Below, one piece after another: positions 8,225-16,336 of a DNA stretch of 44,173 nt. Source of the DNA: BOKV01 sp049289295 (GTDB taxonomy: Bacteria > Pseudomonadota > Alphaproteobacteria > Rhizobiales > Rhizobiaceae); NCBI GenBank assembly GCA_049289295.1, contig JBATLL010000036.1, positions 1 through 44,173 of the forward strand. Direction: 5' to 3'. The translations under genes and the position numbers were made by a program. Under the pieces are notes generated by a model. That model was not told where the DNA came from and searched no databases. It worked only from the letters and a program-made list of their open reading frames with translations. How positions within the stretch are numbered: the first letter of the stretch is position 1; every line of letters begins with the position of its first letter.

Positions 8225-10372
8225 TCAGATCCGATTGAATTCGAGGCGTCGGCGGGTACGACGCTGTTGCAGCCAGGAGATGATTGCGCCGGACATGCTC
8301 GAGAACTTCTTTTCGAGCCAGCCGGGATTGTGCACGACATCGGCACGGTAAAAGGACGGGCATAGAACGGCAGCGTCTGCAACTTCCCCGCAATTGCCGC
8401 ATCCAACGCAGCTTTGGTCAATCGAGGCGACAGGATCATCGCGCAGCGGATCATCCAGCTTCTTCAGCGACAGGGAAGGGCAACCCGACAGGCGGATGCA
8501 GGCGTGATCGCCCGTGCAGATATCTTCATCCACACCAAAGCGCGGCTTCTCTACCCTGCGTCCTTCGCGGATCGCGGTCGCCTGCTCAGGGCGTTCGCGG
8601 CGTTGCCGGTTCAACATGCATTCCGACGAAGCGACAATGACCTTTGGCCCCTTGTAGGGTGTTGTCAGGGCCTCTTTCAGGATCGCGCGCATCTTCGGCA
8701 CATCATAGGTGCGGTCGATCTGGCGAACCCATTGCACTCCTATGCCCCTGACTGCAGCGGCAATCGGGTGCCCGGTCGATTTCGACCTGTTGTCCGCGCG
8801 AGACGACAGCACGTCCTGCCCGCCAGTGGCCGCCGAATAGTAATTGTCGATGACCACGACCACGCTGTCGGACTTGTTGTAGACGGCGTTGCCGATGGAG
8901 GACGAAAGGCCATTGTGCCAGAATCCGCCGTCGCCGATGATGGCAATGGAACGCTTTTCCCCACCACCATCGAATGCGGCATTCGAAGCCGGGCCAAGGC
9001 CGTAGCCCATGGTCGAGCCACCAATCTCGAAGGGCGGAAGGCAGGCGAACAGATGACAGCCAATGTCACCAGCGATCTGGTGTTTTCCAAGTTCTTGTTC
9101 AGTAAGTTTGAGCGCTGCGAAAATCGGGCGCTCCGGGCAACCGGTGCAAAAGCCGGGCGGGCGTATCGGTACGGTCCTGGACAGATCCGGAATTTCCGAT
9201 TTCCCATCGCTGTTGGGTGCGCGCAAATGCGCTGGCAGCATGGAAGGAGCGGCCTTGCGCAGGAATGCCTCCACGCCTTTCAGCATCACCGCGCCTGTAT
9301 ATTCACCTGCCATTGGCAGAACATCCTTGCCATGCAGCGACACGCTTTTCCCCGCCTTGTAGAGAACGGAGCCAAGCGCCTGTTCGATGAAGTCAGGCTG
9401 GCCTTCCTCGACCACGAGCACACCGGATTTGCCTTCGCAGAAATCCAGCACTTCCTCGCTCACGAGCGGATAGGTGACGTTGAGAACGTATAGCGGGATT
9501 TCCGTCTCGCCATTGATGTCTGCCAGCCCTAGCCGTTGCAGGGCGCGGATGACACCATTGTACATGCCGCCAAGACAGATGATGCCGACCTGGCCCTTCT
9601 TCGGCCCGAAGAACTCGTTCATCGCATTCTCGCGAATGAATTTTTGCGCAGCTGGCCAGCGATTGTTGATCTTGTCCTGTTCCTGCACATAGGACATTGG
9701 CGGCAGCACGACGCGCGAATAGTCGGACCTGGGATTGGCCAGCGCGTCCTTGACGGTGAAAGGCGGGCGCTTGTTGTCGCGCGCCGTGAAACTCCCCGTC
9801 ACATGGCATGAGCGGATACGCACCATCAGCATGACCGGCGTGTTGCTCGCTTCCGAAAGCGCAAAACCCTGCTCAACCGCCTTCACGATCGAGGGAAGGT
9901 TCGGTCGCGGGTCCAGCAACCAGACTTGTGACTTCATGGCAAAGGCGTGGCTTCGCTCCTGCATGATGGAAGAGCCTTCGCCATAATCCTCGCCAACGAT
10001 GATGAGCGCCCCACCGGTCACGCCCGAGGAGGCGAGATTGGCCAGTGCATCAGAAGCCACGTTGACGCCGACAGCACCCTTGTAGGTTACCGCACCGCGG
10101 ATCGGGTAATGGACGGATGCCGCCAGCATTGCCGTGGCCGCTGCTTCCGAGGCATTCGCCTCATAGCGCACACCCAGTTCGTGGAGGATTTCCTCCGCAT
10201 CGGCCAGAACATCCATCAGGTGGCTGATCGGCGCGCCCTGATAGCCGCCGACATAGCCCACGCCATTTTCCAGCAAGGCCTTGGTCAGCGCCAGAATGCC
10301 TTCTCCGGTAAAGGTCTCGCCTTCACCGAGCTTGAGATGCTGAACTTCCTTGGCAAAGGATCTTTCGGCCAT
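8225..10372 (-). CDS. iorA: Indolepyruvate ferredoxin oxidoreductase subunit alpha (IorA)
   Basis: The 715-residue protein holds an N-terminal pyrimidine-binding domain (GYQGAPISHLMD near 44, then RYEANASEAAATAML). A CTGCPERP motif lies mid-protein. The thiamine diphosphate site is GDGGFWHNG with the Asn partner in DNYYSAATGG. A C-terminal two-cluster ferredoxin domain follows. In the first cluster the motif reads CTGDHAC (residues 619-625) and then GCPSL, so the second Cys position is Asp622. The second cluster, CVGCGNCGEV...CP, is canonical. The enzyme decarboxylates aryl pyruvates to acyl-CoA. It is 18 nt after the MarR gene and 2 nt before iorB, in one leftward operon. Confidence 0.92.
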   Translation of the reverse strand: MAERSFAKEVQHLKLGEGETFTGEGILALTKALLENGVGYVGGYQGAPISHLMDVLADAEEILHELGVRYEANASEAAATAMLAASVHYPIRGAVTYKGAVGVNVASDALANLASSGVTGGALIIVGEDYGEGSSIMQERSHAFAMKSQVWLLDPRPNLPSIVKAVEQGFALSEASNTPVMLMVRIRSCHVTGSFTARDNKRPPFTVKDALANPRSDYSRVVLPPMSYVQEQDKINNRWPAAQKFIRENAMNEFFGPKKGQVGIICLGGMYNGVIRALQRLGLADINGETEIPLYVLNVTYPLVSEEVLDFCEGKSGVLVVEEGQPDFIEQALGSVLYKAGKSVSLHGKDVLPMAGEYTGAVMLKGVEAFLRKAAPSMLPAHLRAPNSDGKSEIPDLSRTVPIRPPGFCTGCPERPIFAALKLTEQELGKHQIAGDIGCHLFACLPPFEIGGSTMGYGLGPASNAAFDGGGEKRSIAIIGDGGFWHNGLSSSIGNAVYNKSDSVVVVIDNYYSAATGGQDVLSSRADNRSKSTGHPIAAAVRGIGVQWVRQIDRTYDVPKMRAILKEALTTPYKGPKVIVASSECMLNRQRRERPEQATAIREGRRVEKPRFGVDEDICTGDHACIRLSGCPSLSLKKLDDPLRDDPVASIDQSCVGCGNCGEVADAAVLCPSFYRADVVHNPGWLEKKFSSMSGAIISWLQQRRTRRRLEFNRI

Positions 10373-10390
10373 CGGCGCAGTACTTTCCCG

Positions 10391-10894
10391 CTAGAATTCG
10401 TGTTGCTTCACATTGTCGAGCATCTTGTGCAGGGTCTTGACGAATGCCTGTCGTTCTCCCTCGTCGATGCCATCAAACATGTCGCCATAGGCTTTCGCCA
10501 TGGTCGGCCACATCTGTTCGAAAGCAGACCTGCCGCTGTCGGTGAGGAATATCCGGGTTGCGCGATTGTCGACAGGATCAGGATCGCGCCGCACCAGGCC
10601 GCTTGCCGCCAGTTGGTCCAGCGCACGGCTCAGCGTCGATTGTTCCACCACTGCAAAAACAGCCAGTTCGCCGATCTGGATACCTTCAAGCACCGAGAGT
10701 ACAGCCAGTGAGCGCATCTTCGGGGTAGTAAGGCCCAGCGCATTCATCTCGTCCCGCAGATTTGCATTGTAGCGGCCCATGATGCGGTTCATCAGATAGG
10801 GCGCGAAATTGTGCAGGCCTATCTCGCCGAGCTTCTGCTTTGCCTGCATTTCCTGCAAATTTCGCCTCCCATCATCCATTGCCGATGCCCTCAT
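10391..10894 (-). CDS. MarR-family transcriptional regulator
   Basis: The protein has 167 residues from ATG 10894, which overlaps the cyclase stop as ATGA. ATG 10879, with GAGGG about 8 nt upstream, is an equally good start. The winged-helix core is clear: MRSLAVLSVLEG, then ELAVFAVVEQSTLSRALDQLAASGLVRR (recognition helix), then a DNRATRIFLTDSG wing. C-terminal helices for dimerisation follow. MarR proteins usually repress neighbouring catabolic genes until an aromatic ligand binds. It lies inside the operon it probably controls, between the cyclase and iorA, with a good palindrome upstream of the operon at 11753-11774. Confidence 0.9.
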   Translation of the reverse strand: MRASAMDDGRRNLQEMQAKQKLGEIGLHNFAPYLMNRIMGRYNANLRDEMNALGLTTPKMRSLAVLSVLEGIQIGELAVFAVVEQSTLSRALDQLAASGLVRRDPDPVDNRATRIFLTDSGRSAFEQMWPTMAKAYGDMFDGIDEGERQAFVKTLHKMLDNVKQHEF

Positions 10895-11682
10895 GATCTG
10901 GGCACCAGCGCCAGCGCGCGGATGGGGCTTCCTGTGCCGCGCTCGATCTTCAGCGGTGCTGCGATGAGTATGGCCCCCTTTGCGGGCAGCTTGTCCAGAT
11001 TGGCGAGGCTCGCCAGGCCGAAACAATTGTCGCGATGCAGCAGATTATGCGCGGGGTAGGGCGGTTGCATGCCCCCGGCCTGTCCGGCATCCGTACCGAT
11101 GCACTGGCTTCCCCAGCCGACTATCTTTTTCGACAGCAGATAGTCGATGCAATCCGGTGTCGGTCCGGGCGAATGAGGCCCGCTCTCGTCTGCATTGAGG
11201 AAAAGCGCCTTGTCGTGCGCCCGCTTGTCCCAGTCACTTCGCATGACTACCCATTCTCCAGCCCCGATCTCGCCATGCTGGTCTTCCCACTGCCGGACCA
11301 TTTCGCCAGTGAGCAGGAAATCTGGATCAAGTGCGGATTCCTTCGAGCAGTCGATCACGTTCACTGGCGCAACAAGGCGCTGAACGTCGAGCGTGTCGGT
11401 AAAGCCGTCGGCATAGTCCTTGCCCGTGATCCAGTGGTGCGGCGCATCGAAATGTGTACCCGAATGCTCGCCCAGCACCAGCCAGTTCCAGGCGAAGAAC
11501 GGACCGTCAATGTCATATTCGGAAATCTTGTGAATCTCGACATCTGGCGTGTTGCGGGCGAAATCCGGCGGCAGCTTCAGGATTGGCGTTTCAGGCCCGA
11601 GCCTGCCTGTGCAATCCACGACGCTGACCTTGCCATTCGCAATAAGCTGCGCAAGCGCCAGCAGGCTGCCGGAAGCACTCAT
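10891..11682 (-). CDS. Cyclase-family metal-dependent hydrolase, isatin-hydrolase-like
   Basis: ATG 11682 has a strong GGAGGA site seven bases upstream and gives 263 residues. The metal-binding signature HSGTHFDAPHHW at residues 73-84 is that of the kynurenine formamidase/cyclase family (H73, H77, D79). The remaining blocks (FLNADESGPHSPGP, GTDAGQAGG and a C-terminal GTGSPIRALALVP) resemble the isatin hydrolase branch, which opens the lactam ring of isatin to isatinate. It heads an operon with MarR and iorAB. Both enzymes act on indole-derived compounds in known cases, so indole-type catabolism is a fair inference, though other amide or lactone substrates are possible. Confidence 0.8.
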   Translation of the reverse strand: MSASGSLLALAQLIANGKVSVVDCTGRLGPETPILKLPPDFARNTPDVEIHKISEYDIDGPFFAWNWLVLGEHSGTHFDAPHHWITGKDYADGFTDTLDVQRLVAPVNVIDCSKESALDPDFLLTGEMVRQWEDQHGEIGAGEWVVMRSDWDKRAHDKALFLNADESGPHSPGPTPDCIDYLLSKKIVGWGSQCIGTDAGQAGGMQPPYPAHNLLHRDNCFGLASLANLDKLPAKGAILIAAPLKIERGTGSPIRALALVPRS

Positions 11683-11752
11683 GGTAACATTCCTCCATCG
11701 CAAACCGGGTTCAAGCCAATCGCTGATCCGGTGTGTTGCTCATGTTAGTAGA

Positions 11753-11774
11753 TTAATATGCATATGCAAATAAA
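11753..11774. promoter_or_regulatory. Probable MarR operator
   Basis: A 22-bp imperfect palindrome is centred between 11763 and 11764; 9 of 11 base pairs match, and the core TGCATATGCA is perfect. It is 70 bp upstream of the cyclase start, in the AT-rich gap before the MarR-containing operon. Size and symmetry suit a MarR dimer. The binding partner is inferred from position. Confidence 0.6.
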
Positions 11775-11868
11775 ATCGCAGGGCTCTCCGCGCTACACAC
11801 CCGCCCATCTGCGCGCAAAACGGAACGGTGATCCAGGATAAGCCCTTTATCCTCAATCCGTTTTTGAT

Positions 11869-13167
11869 ATGCTGCCATTGGTTTCATTCAAGATCGGCAG
11901 TTCGCCGGATTTTTCGCCTCAGGAATTGCCGCATATCCAGATGACCAGCCCAGCCCCGAGCGAACCACGCCTGCCTCCATTTCGCCGGCTGATGTGGAAC
12001 AGGATTGCGCTAATGGCGGGCCTGCCGGGCCAACTGCCATTTTTGACTGCGCTGAAGCCCGATTATCTGCGCGCTCTTGCAGGGCAGGGAAGCCTCCATT
12101 CGGGCCTCTCGATCCATGGCTGTTTTCGTTCGCAAACCGGGCTTGGCGAAGCCACTCGGCAGTTGGCAAAATCTGCCATGGCTGCGCAGTTGCCCTTCGT
12201 TCCAGTCGAAATCCTGGCCAGCAGCCAGGACCGGGAAACGGATTTCGACGCACTGCTGAGCGACAGGCCCGATCGCGTCGCGACCCTGCAGGTGCTGGGC
12301 CTGACGGCCATCCCATTGATCACACGCAGGCTCGATCCCAGGAAATTCAACATGCTCTACGCCTTCTGGGAGCTGGACACCGTTCCTCGGCAGATCCGCC
12401 ACCTGGCGTCACGTTGCGATGAAATCTGGACACCGGGCAGCTTCGTCCACGACGTCTTTGCTGCATTCATGCCCGGGCGGACTTGCCTCGTTCCCCAACC
12501 CGTCGAACTGCCGGACGAGCAGCCCGGCCCGCGCGAGGACCGCATCGGACTGAAGGTGCTGAGTTTCTTCGACTATGATTCCTTCTTCGAGCGGAAGAAC
12601 CCGCTGGCCTCCATCAGGGCTTTTCAGGCGGCCTTTCCCGCTTCGCAAAGGGATGTGTCCCTGACCATCAAGACGCGCGGTGCCAACGATGCGGGCAGGC
12701 GCGCCGACCTGCTGGAAATCGCTGCAAGTGACCCGCGCATTACCATCCTGGATGACTATCTGACACGCCAGGGCATGCGCGAACTGCTGCGCGAGCATGA
12801 CGTCTTCATCTCGTTGCACCGCTCGGAGGGTTTCGGCTTTGGTCCCGCAGAAGCCATCGCCCAGGGACGCGTCGCCATCGCTACCGATTATGGTGGCACC
12901 ACCGATTATCTCAACCCGCAGACGGGTTATCCGGTCAGTTTTTCAATGCGCCCGGTTCCCCCCGGTGCCTATGTCCACGCGGACCGCGCGCAATGGGCCG
13001 AACCCGATATCGATCACGCCTCTGCCATCCTGCGCGCCATCTATGACAGGCCGCAGGAAGCCGACGATCGCGCAAGAGCCGGTTTTGCATACCTGAGGGC
13101 CAACCATTCCCATCAGGCCGTCGGCAAGCTCATTCACAGCCTCGCTGCTGCGCGAGGGATTGTATGA
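11869..13167 (+). CDS. Glycosyltransferase family 4-type protein
   Basis: The 432-residue protein has a GT-B C-terminal domain. The nucleotide-sugar motif HRSEGFGFGPAEAIAQG lies near residues 317-333 with the two Glu of the E-x7-E signature, followed by ATDYGGTTDYL. The N-terminal domain carries SIHGCFRSQTGLGEATRQL, typical of retaining mannosyl/glucosyl transferases. No clear ribosome binding site precedes ATG 11869. ATG 11941 (MTSPAPSEPR) is an alternative that keeps the whole conserved region. It pairs with the downstream GDP-mannose dehydratase, so it may transfer a GDP-mannose-derived deoxysugar or mannose to a surface polysaccharide. Confidence 0.82.
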   Translation: MLPLVSFKIGSSPDFSPQELPHIQMTSPAPSEPRLPPFRRLMWNRIALMAGLPGQLPFLTALKPDYLRALAGQGSLHSGLSIHGCFRSQTGLGEATRQLAKSAMAAQLPFVPVEILASSQDRETDFDALLSDRPDRVATLQVLGLTAIPLITRRLDPRKFNMLYAFWELDTVPRQIRHLASRCDEIWTPGSFVHDVFAAFMPGRTCLVPQPVELPDEQPGPREDRIGLKVLSFFDYDSFFERKNPLASIRAFQAAFPASQRDVSLTIKTRGANDAGRRADLLEIAASDPRITILDDYLTRQGMRELLREHDVFISLHRSEGFGFGPAEAIAQGRVAIATDYGGTTDYLNPQTGYPVSFSMRPVPPGAYVHADRAQWAEPDIDHASAILRAIYDRPQEADDRARAGFAYLRANHSHQAVGKLIHSLAAARGIV

Positions 13168-13284
13168 CCGGGAACTGGACGTGGCCTCGCAACTGGCCTA
13201 TTTGTCCCACGGGGCTTGCGGGCGAGATTATGACGGTCAGGGTATCTGTCTGATTTCACCCGATAAATGGCGAACAGGACTGGC

Positions 13285-14262
13285 ATGGCTGGCAAGCGTG
13301 CCCTGATAACAGGGCTCACCGGGCAGGATGGAAGCTATCTGGCAAGGCTTCTTCTCGAAAAGGGATATGAGGTACATGGGCTGCAGCGCCGAAGCGCTTC
13401 CTCCGAAGTAGTCGGCGCGCGTCTGCAGTGGCTGGGCATTGCTGGCAGGGTGATCCTGCATGACGGCAACATGAGCGATCTTTCGAGCCTCATGCGCGTG
13501 GTCAAGACAGTCGAACCGCACGAAATCTACAATCTCGCCGCCCAATCCTTTGTCACTTCTTCCTGGCAGCAACCGATCACGACCGGCATTGTCACGGGTC
13601 TGGGCGTCGTCAACATGCTGGAGGCTGTCCGAATGATGGCGCCGGAGGCGCGTTTCCTGCAGGCCTCTTCATCGGAAATGTTCGGCCTGGCCCAGGAGCC
13701 GGTGCAGCGCGAAACGACACCCTTCTACCCCCGCTCGCCCTATGGTGCTGCCAAGTTATATGCCCATTGGATGACGATCAATTATCGCGAGAGTTTCGGC
13801 CTGCATACCTCATGCGCAATTCTGTTCAACCATGAATCCCCGCTGCGGGGTCTCGAATTCGTCACCCGCAAGATCAGCGATGGCGTGGCGCGCATCCGCG
13901 CTGGTCTCCAGGACAAGCTCACGCTTGGCAATCTCGATGCGCGGCGGGATTGGGGACATGCGAAAGATTCCGTGCGCGCCATGTGGATGATGCTGCAACA
14001 GGAAAAGCCGGACGATTATGTGATCGCAACCGGAAGAACAGCGTCAGTCAGGGATTTCTGCCAACTGGCCTTTTCCCATGCCGGCCTCGACATGGACGAT
14101 CATGTCGTCACCGATGAGCGCCTGCTGCGCCCGGCCGAAGTGGATGTGCTGATCGGTGATCCATCGAAGGCGAAGCGGATACTGGGCTGGCAGCCCGAGA
14201 TTTCGCTGGAAGGGCTGGTCGCGGAAATGGTCGACGCCGACATCGCCCGCCATTCTCGCTGA
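13285..14262 (+). CDS. gmd: GDP-mannose 4,6-dehydratase
   Basis: This short-chain dehydrogenase (325 residues from ATG 13285, with AGGA seven bases upstream; ATG 13267 is possible) converts GDP-D-mannose to GDP-4-keto-6-deoxy-D-mannose. Evidence is ALITGLTGQDGSYLARLL at the N-terminus, RRSAS for NADP, SSSEMFG and YGAAKLYAHW for the active-site Ser/Glu and Tyr-Lys, and three blocks specific to this enzyme: NHESPLRGLEFVTRKI, YVIATGRTASVRDF and RPAEVDVLIGDPSKAKRILG. It is slightly shorter than enterobacterial Gmd. No reductase or epimerase for the next step is in the window. The 100-bp gap from the glycosyltransferase suggests a two-gene unit. Confidence 0.9.
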   Translation: MAGKRALITGLTGQDGSYLARLLLEKGYEVHGLQRRSASSEVVGARLQWLGIAGRVILHDGNMSDLSSLMRVVKTVEPHEIYNLAAQSFVTSSWQQPITTGIVTGLGVVNMLEAVRMMAPEARFLQASSSEMFGLAQEPVQRETTPFYPRSPYGAAKLYAHWMTINYRESFGLHTSCAILFNHESPLRGLEFVTRKISDGVARIRAGLQDKLTLGNLDARRDWGHAKDSVRAMWMMLQQEKPDDYVIATGRTASVRDFCQLAFSHAGLDMDDHVVTDERLLRPAEVDVLIGDPSKAKRILGWQPEISLEGLVAEMVDADIARHSR

Positions 14263-14344
14263 TTTTCAGGGTCGTTGTGCCATCGCGCTCCGGTCCAGCC
14301 AGATGTTGATGAAGAGGGGCAGGGTGCTGCAAGCTGTCCAACAT

Positions 14345-15037
14345 TCATCCATAACGCAGGAACTGGTCACTGGCACGAAGTGCGCGGATGATCGCCGTGG
14401 CGGTCGGATGGCTCCGTAGTGCCAGATCATTGAATTCCACCGATGATGTGAAAGTCCCGGTGGCATTCATGTAACTGGCATCGATCCGGTGCGCTCCGCC
14501 AGCACCGCTGTCGCGAAGCGCGACCGTTGTGGCGTCCAGACCGGGTCCGCAAAGTGCAGCAGCAACGGCAGAGTTCAGATCATTTGGGAATCGCGCAACA
14601 CCCTCACGGATGGCGCCACTCCACGGCGAACCAATGCCTGGACGTTGTGCCTGAACATGGAGCCTGGCTGATGCATCAGGCTCGCCGGAAGAAATGCCCG
14701 ATATCCAGGGCGAGAACAGGCGCAGATGATGCCCATGCCTCTGGCCGGTTTCGGCAAGTTGCGCTCGTAAACCGTCATCGGCGAGTGCGGCTGCACCAAC
14801 CGTCCACAGATCGGCATGGGCAAGCACCAGTCCTGCATGGCTTCGCAAGGCTTGCGGGCCTGCCGCGTCGATGATGATGTCGCAAGGTGTTGCAAAAAAT
14901 TCAGCGGCATCCCCGGTATCGGGAACGCCGCTTCTGGTAAGTATTCGGCCCAGGGTATGGCCGGGGGAACTCTGAACGAATTCAATGATCTCCCGGCCGA
15001 TTTTCCCGGCACCAATGACGCTGACAACAAGGGTCAT
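14345..15037 (-). CDS. Aspartate-dehydrogenase-like (NadX/DUF108) protein, divergent and short
   Basis: The 230-residue protein starts with a Rossmann motif (VVSVIGAGKIGREIIE). Its C-terminal half follows the aspartate dehydrogenase pattern: AIREGVARFPNDLNSAVAAAL, then GLDATTVALRDSG, then GGAHRIDAS with the catalytic-type His. Departures are clear. The family Lys in the PKNxNV segment is replaced (PNDLN), the substrate loop is shorter, and total length is about 30-40 residues below the usual. Known members oxidise L-aspartate to iminoaspartate. It is the last gene of the leftward ABC operon, 13 nt after the binding protein gene. Fold is fairly secure, exact substrate unknown. Confidence 0.68.
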   Translation of the reverse strand: MTLVVSVIGAGKIGREIIEFVQSSPGHTLGRILTRSGVPDTGDAAEFFATPCDIIIDAAGPQALRSHAGLVLAHADLWTVGAAALADDGLRAQLAETGQRHGHHLRLFSPWISGISSGEPDASARLHVQAQRPGIGSPWSGAIREGVARFPNDLNSAVAAALCGPGLDATTVALRDSGAGGAHRIDASYMNATGTFTSSVEFNDLALRSHPTATAIIRALRASDQFLRYG

Positions 15038-15050
15038 CGTCGAAGTTGGC

Positions 15051-16313
15051 TCAATTGGAGGTCAACTGGTCGACTTCCTCCAGCGAGATGTAGCTGTCTT
15101 CCTTCGTGCCTTCATCCGTAAAGGACCAGATCACTGCCGGTGCCGAGACGTCGCCGTTCGCGTCAAAGCGGACATTTCCAGTCGCGCCCTGGTAGAGAAC
15201 ATTGCCACCACCAGCAAGCACTTCCCGTGCCTTGGCAAAGCCGGCCGAGTCTGCCGTGATCGGTTCACCAGCGGGATCGGTGACGCGGGCAACTGCGCTT
15301 GCAATCGCCGCTCCCTTGGCATCCTTGCCGGCCGCTTCCATCGCCAGCAGCGCGACCATCGTGGCGTCATAGCTGTTTGACAGGCCAGGACCGGTTGGTT
15401 CCTTTCCGAAATGCTCCTTGTAACGGGCAACAAAGGCATCGGCCGACGCTACACGCGGAGACGAGGTATCCGTACCGCGGAACGATCCGAGATACTGCAT
15501 GCCCACATTGTTGCGGAATTCGTCGGACTTCAGCGAGTTTGCACCGATCATGTTCTGCGTGCCGCCGAGCGACAGCCACTCACGCACGATTGACGTTCCT
15601 TCGGTCGGGTACAGAGCCATGTACAGGCCTTCAGGATTGCCCGCGAGCGCTTCGGTCACTTCCGCCTTGTAGGATGGCTGTGCGTCGTTGATCGCGATGT
15701 TCGCGGTGACCTTGATGCCCTGCGCCTCAAGATGTCCTGCAACAAGCTTGCCGATGTCCTGGCCCCAGTCATCATTCTTGTAAAGCACGGCCACTGATTT
15801 GTAGCCCTGGTCCTTGGCCACTTTCGCGCCCACGACTGCCTGAACGTTCGAGGTGGCAAAGGTCCGGAACCACAGGCCCTTGAGCTTGCCTTCCTCGGCC
15901 AGTTTGGTGAAGGCGCCCGAGGATGAGCAGCACGAGAACTGCGCAACACCGGCAGGAACCGTCACGGAAGTGAGGATCGGCATGGTTACGCCGGACGAAA
16001 CCGCTCCGATCAGGACCTGTACGCCGTCAATATCCACCAGCGCCTTGGCGGCATCGACGCCAACCTTCGGGTCCACCTGCGAGTCACGCAATACCATTTC
16101 GATCTTGCAGCCCGCAGCACCGCCCGATTCATTGACCTGATCGACAACGAACTGTGCCGTTTCAGCAATTGGCTTGCCCCAGTCGACCGAGGTCGGCAGC
16201 ACCGCGCCGATTTTGGTCGTGCATTCCTGCGCCGAGGCAGAACCTGCGAAAAGGGCGACGGCGAATGCTGCCGCAACTCCCGCAGTGTATTTGCTTCCCA
16301 GAATTTTTTTCAT
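15051..16313 (-). CDS. ABC transporter substrate-binding protein, LIV/HAAT type
   Basis: The 420-residue protein has a Sec signal peptide (MKKILGSKYTAGVAAAFAVA... with cleavage after SASA) and the periplasmic type 1 fold of branched-chain amino acid and amide binders. Recognisable parts are KIGAVLPTSVDWGKP, VQVLIGAVSSGVTMPI, VAVLYKNDDWGQD and NSYDATMVALLAMEAAGK. An AGGGAGA site precedes ATG 16313. A Cys pair in the ligand-facing region (QFSCCSSSG) is unusual. The ligand is probably an amino acid, amide or short polar compound used by the enzymes of this operon. Confidence 0.9.
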   Translation of the reverse strand: MKKILGSKYTAGVAAAFAVALFAGSASAQECTTKIGAVLPTSVDWGKPIAETAQFVVDQVNESGGAAGCKIEMVLRDSQVDPKVGVDAAKALVDIDGVQVLIGAVSSGVTMPILTSVTVPAGVAQFSCCSSSGAFTKLAEEGKLKGLWFRTFATSNVQAVVGAKVAKDQGYKSVAVLYKNDDWGQDIGKLVAGHLEAQGIKVTANIAINDAQPSYKAEVTEALAGNPEGLYMALYPTEGTSIVREWLSLGGTQNMIGANSLKSDEFRNNVGMQYLGSFRGTDTSSPRVASADAFVARYKEHFGKEPTGPGLSNSYDATMVALLAMEAAGKDAKGAAIASAVARVTDPAGEPITADSAGFAKAREVLAGGGNVLYQGATGNVRFDANGDVSAPAVIWSFTDEGTKEDSYISLEEVDQLTSN

Positions 16314-16336
16314 GCGTAGTCTCCCTGTAAAATGGA

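Noticed and set aside
11836..11852. Short inverted repeat GGATAA/TTATCC before the glycosyltransferase gene
   Set aside because: Only six pairs and no T-run or promoter context; not enough to call.
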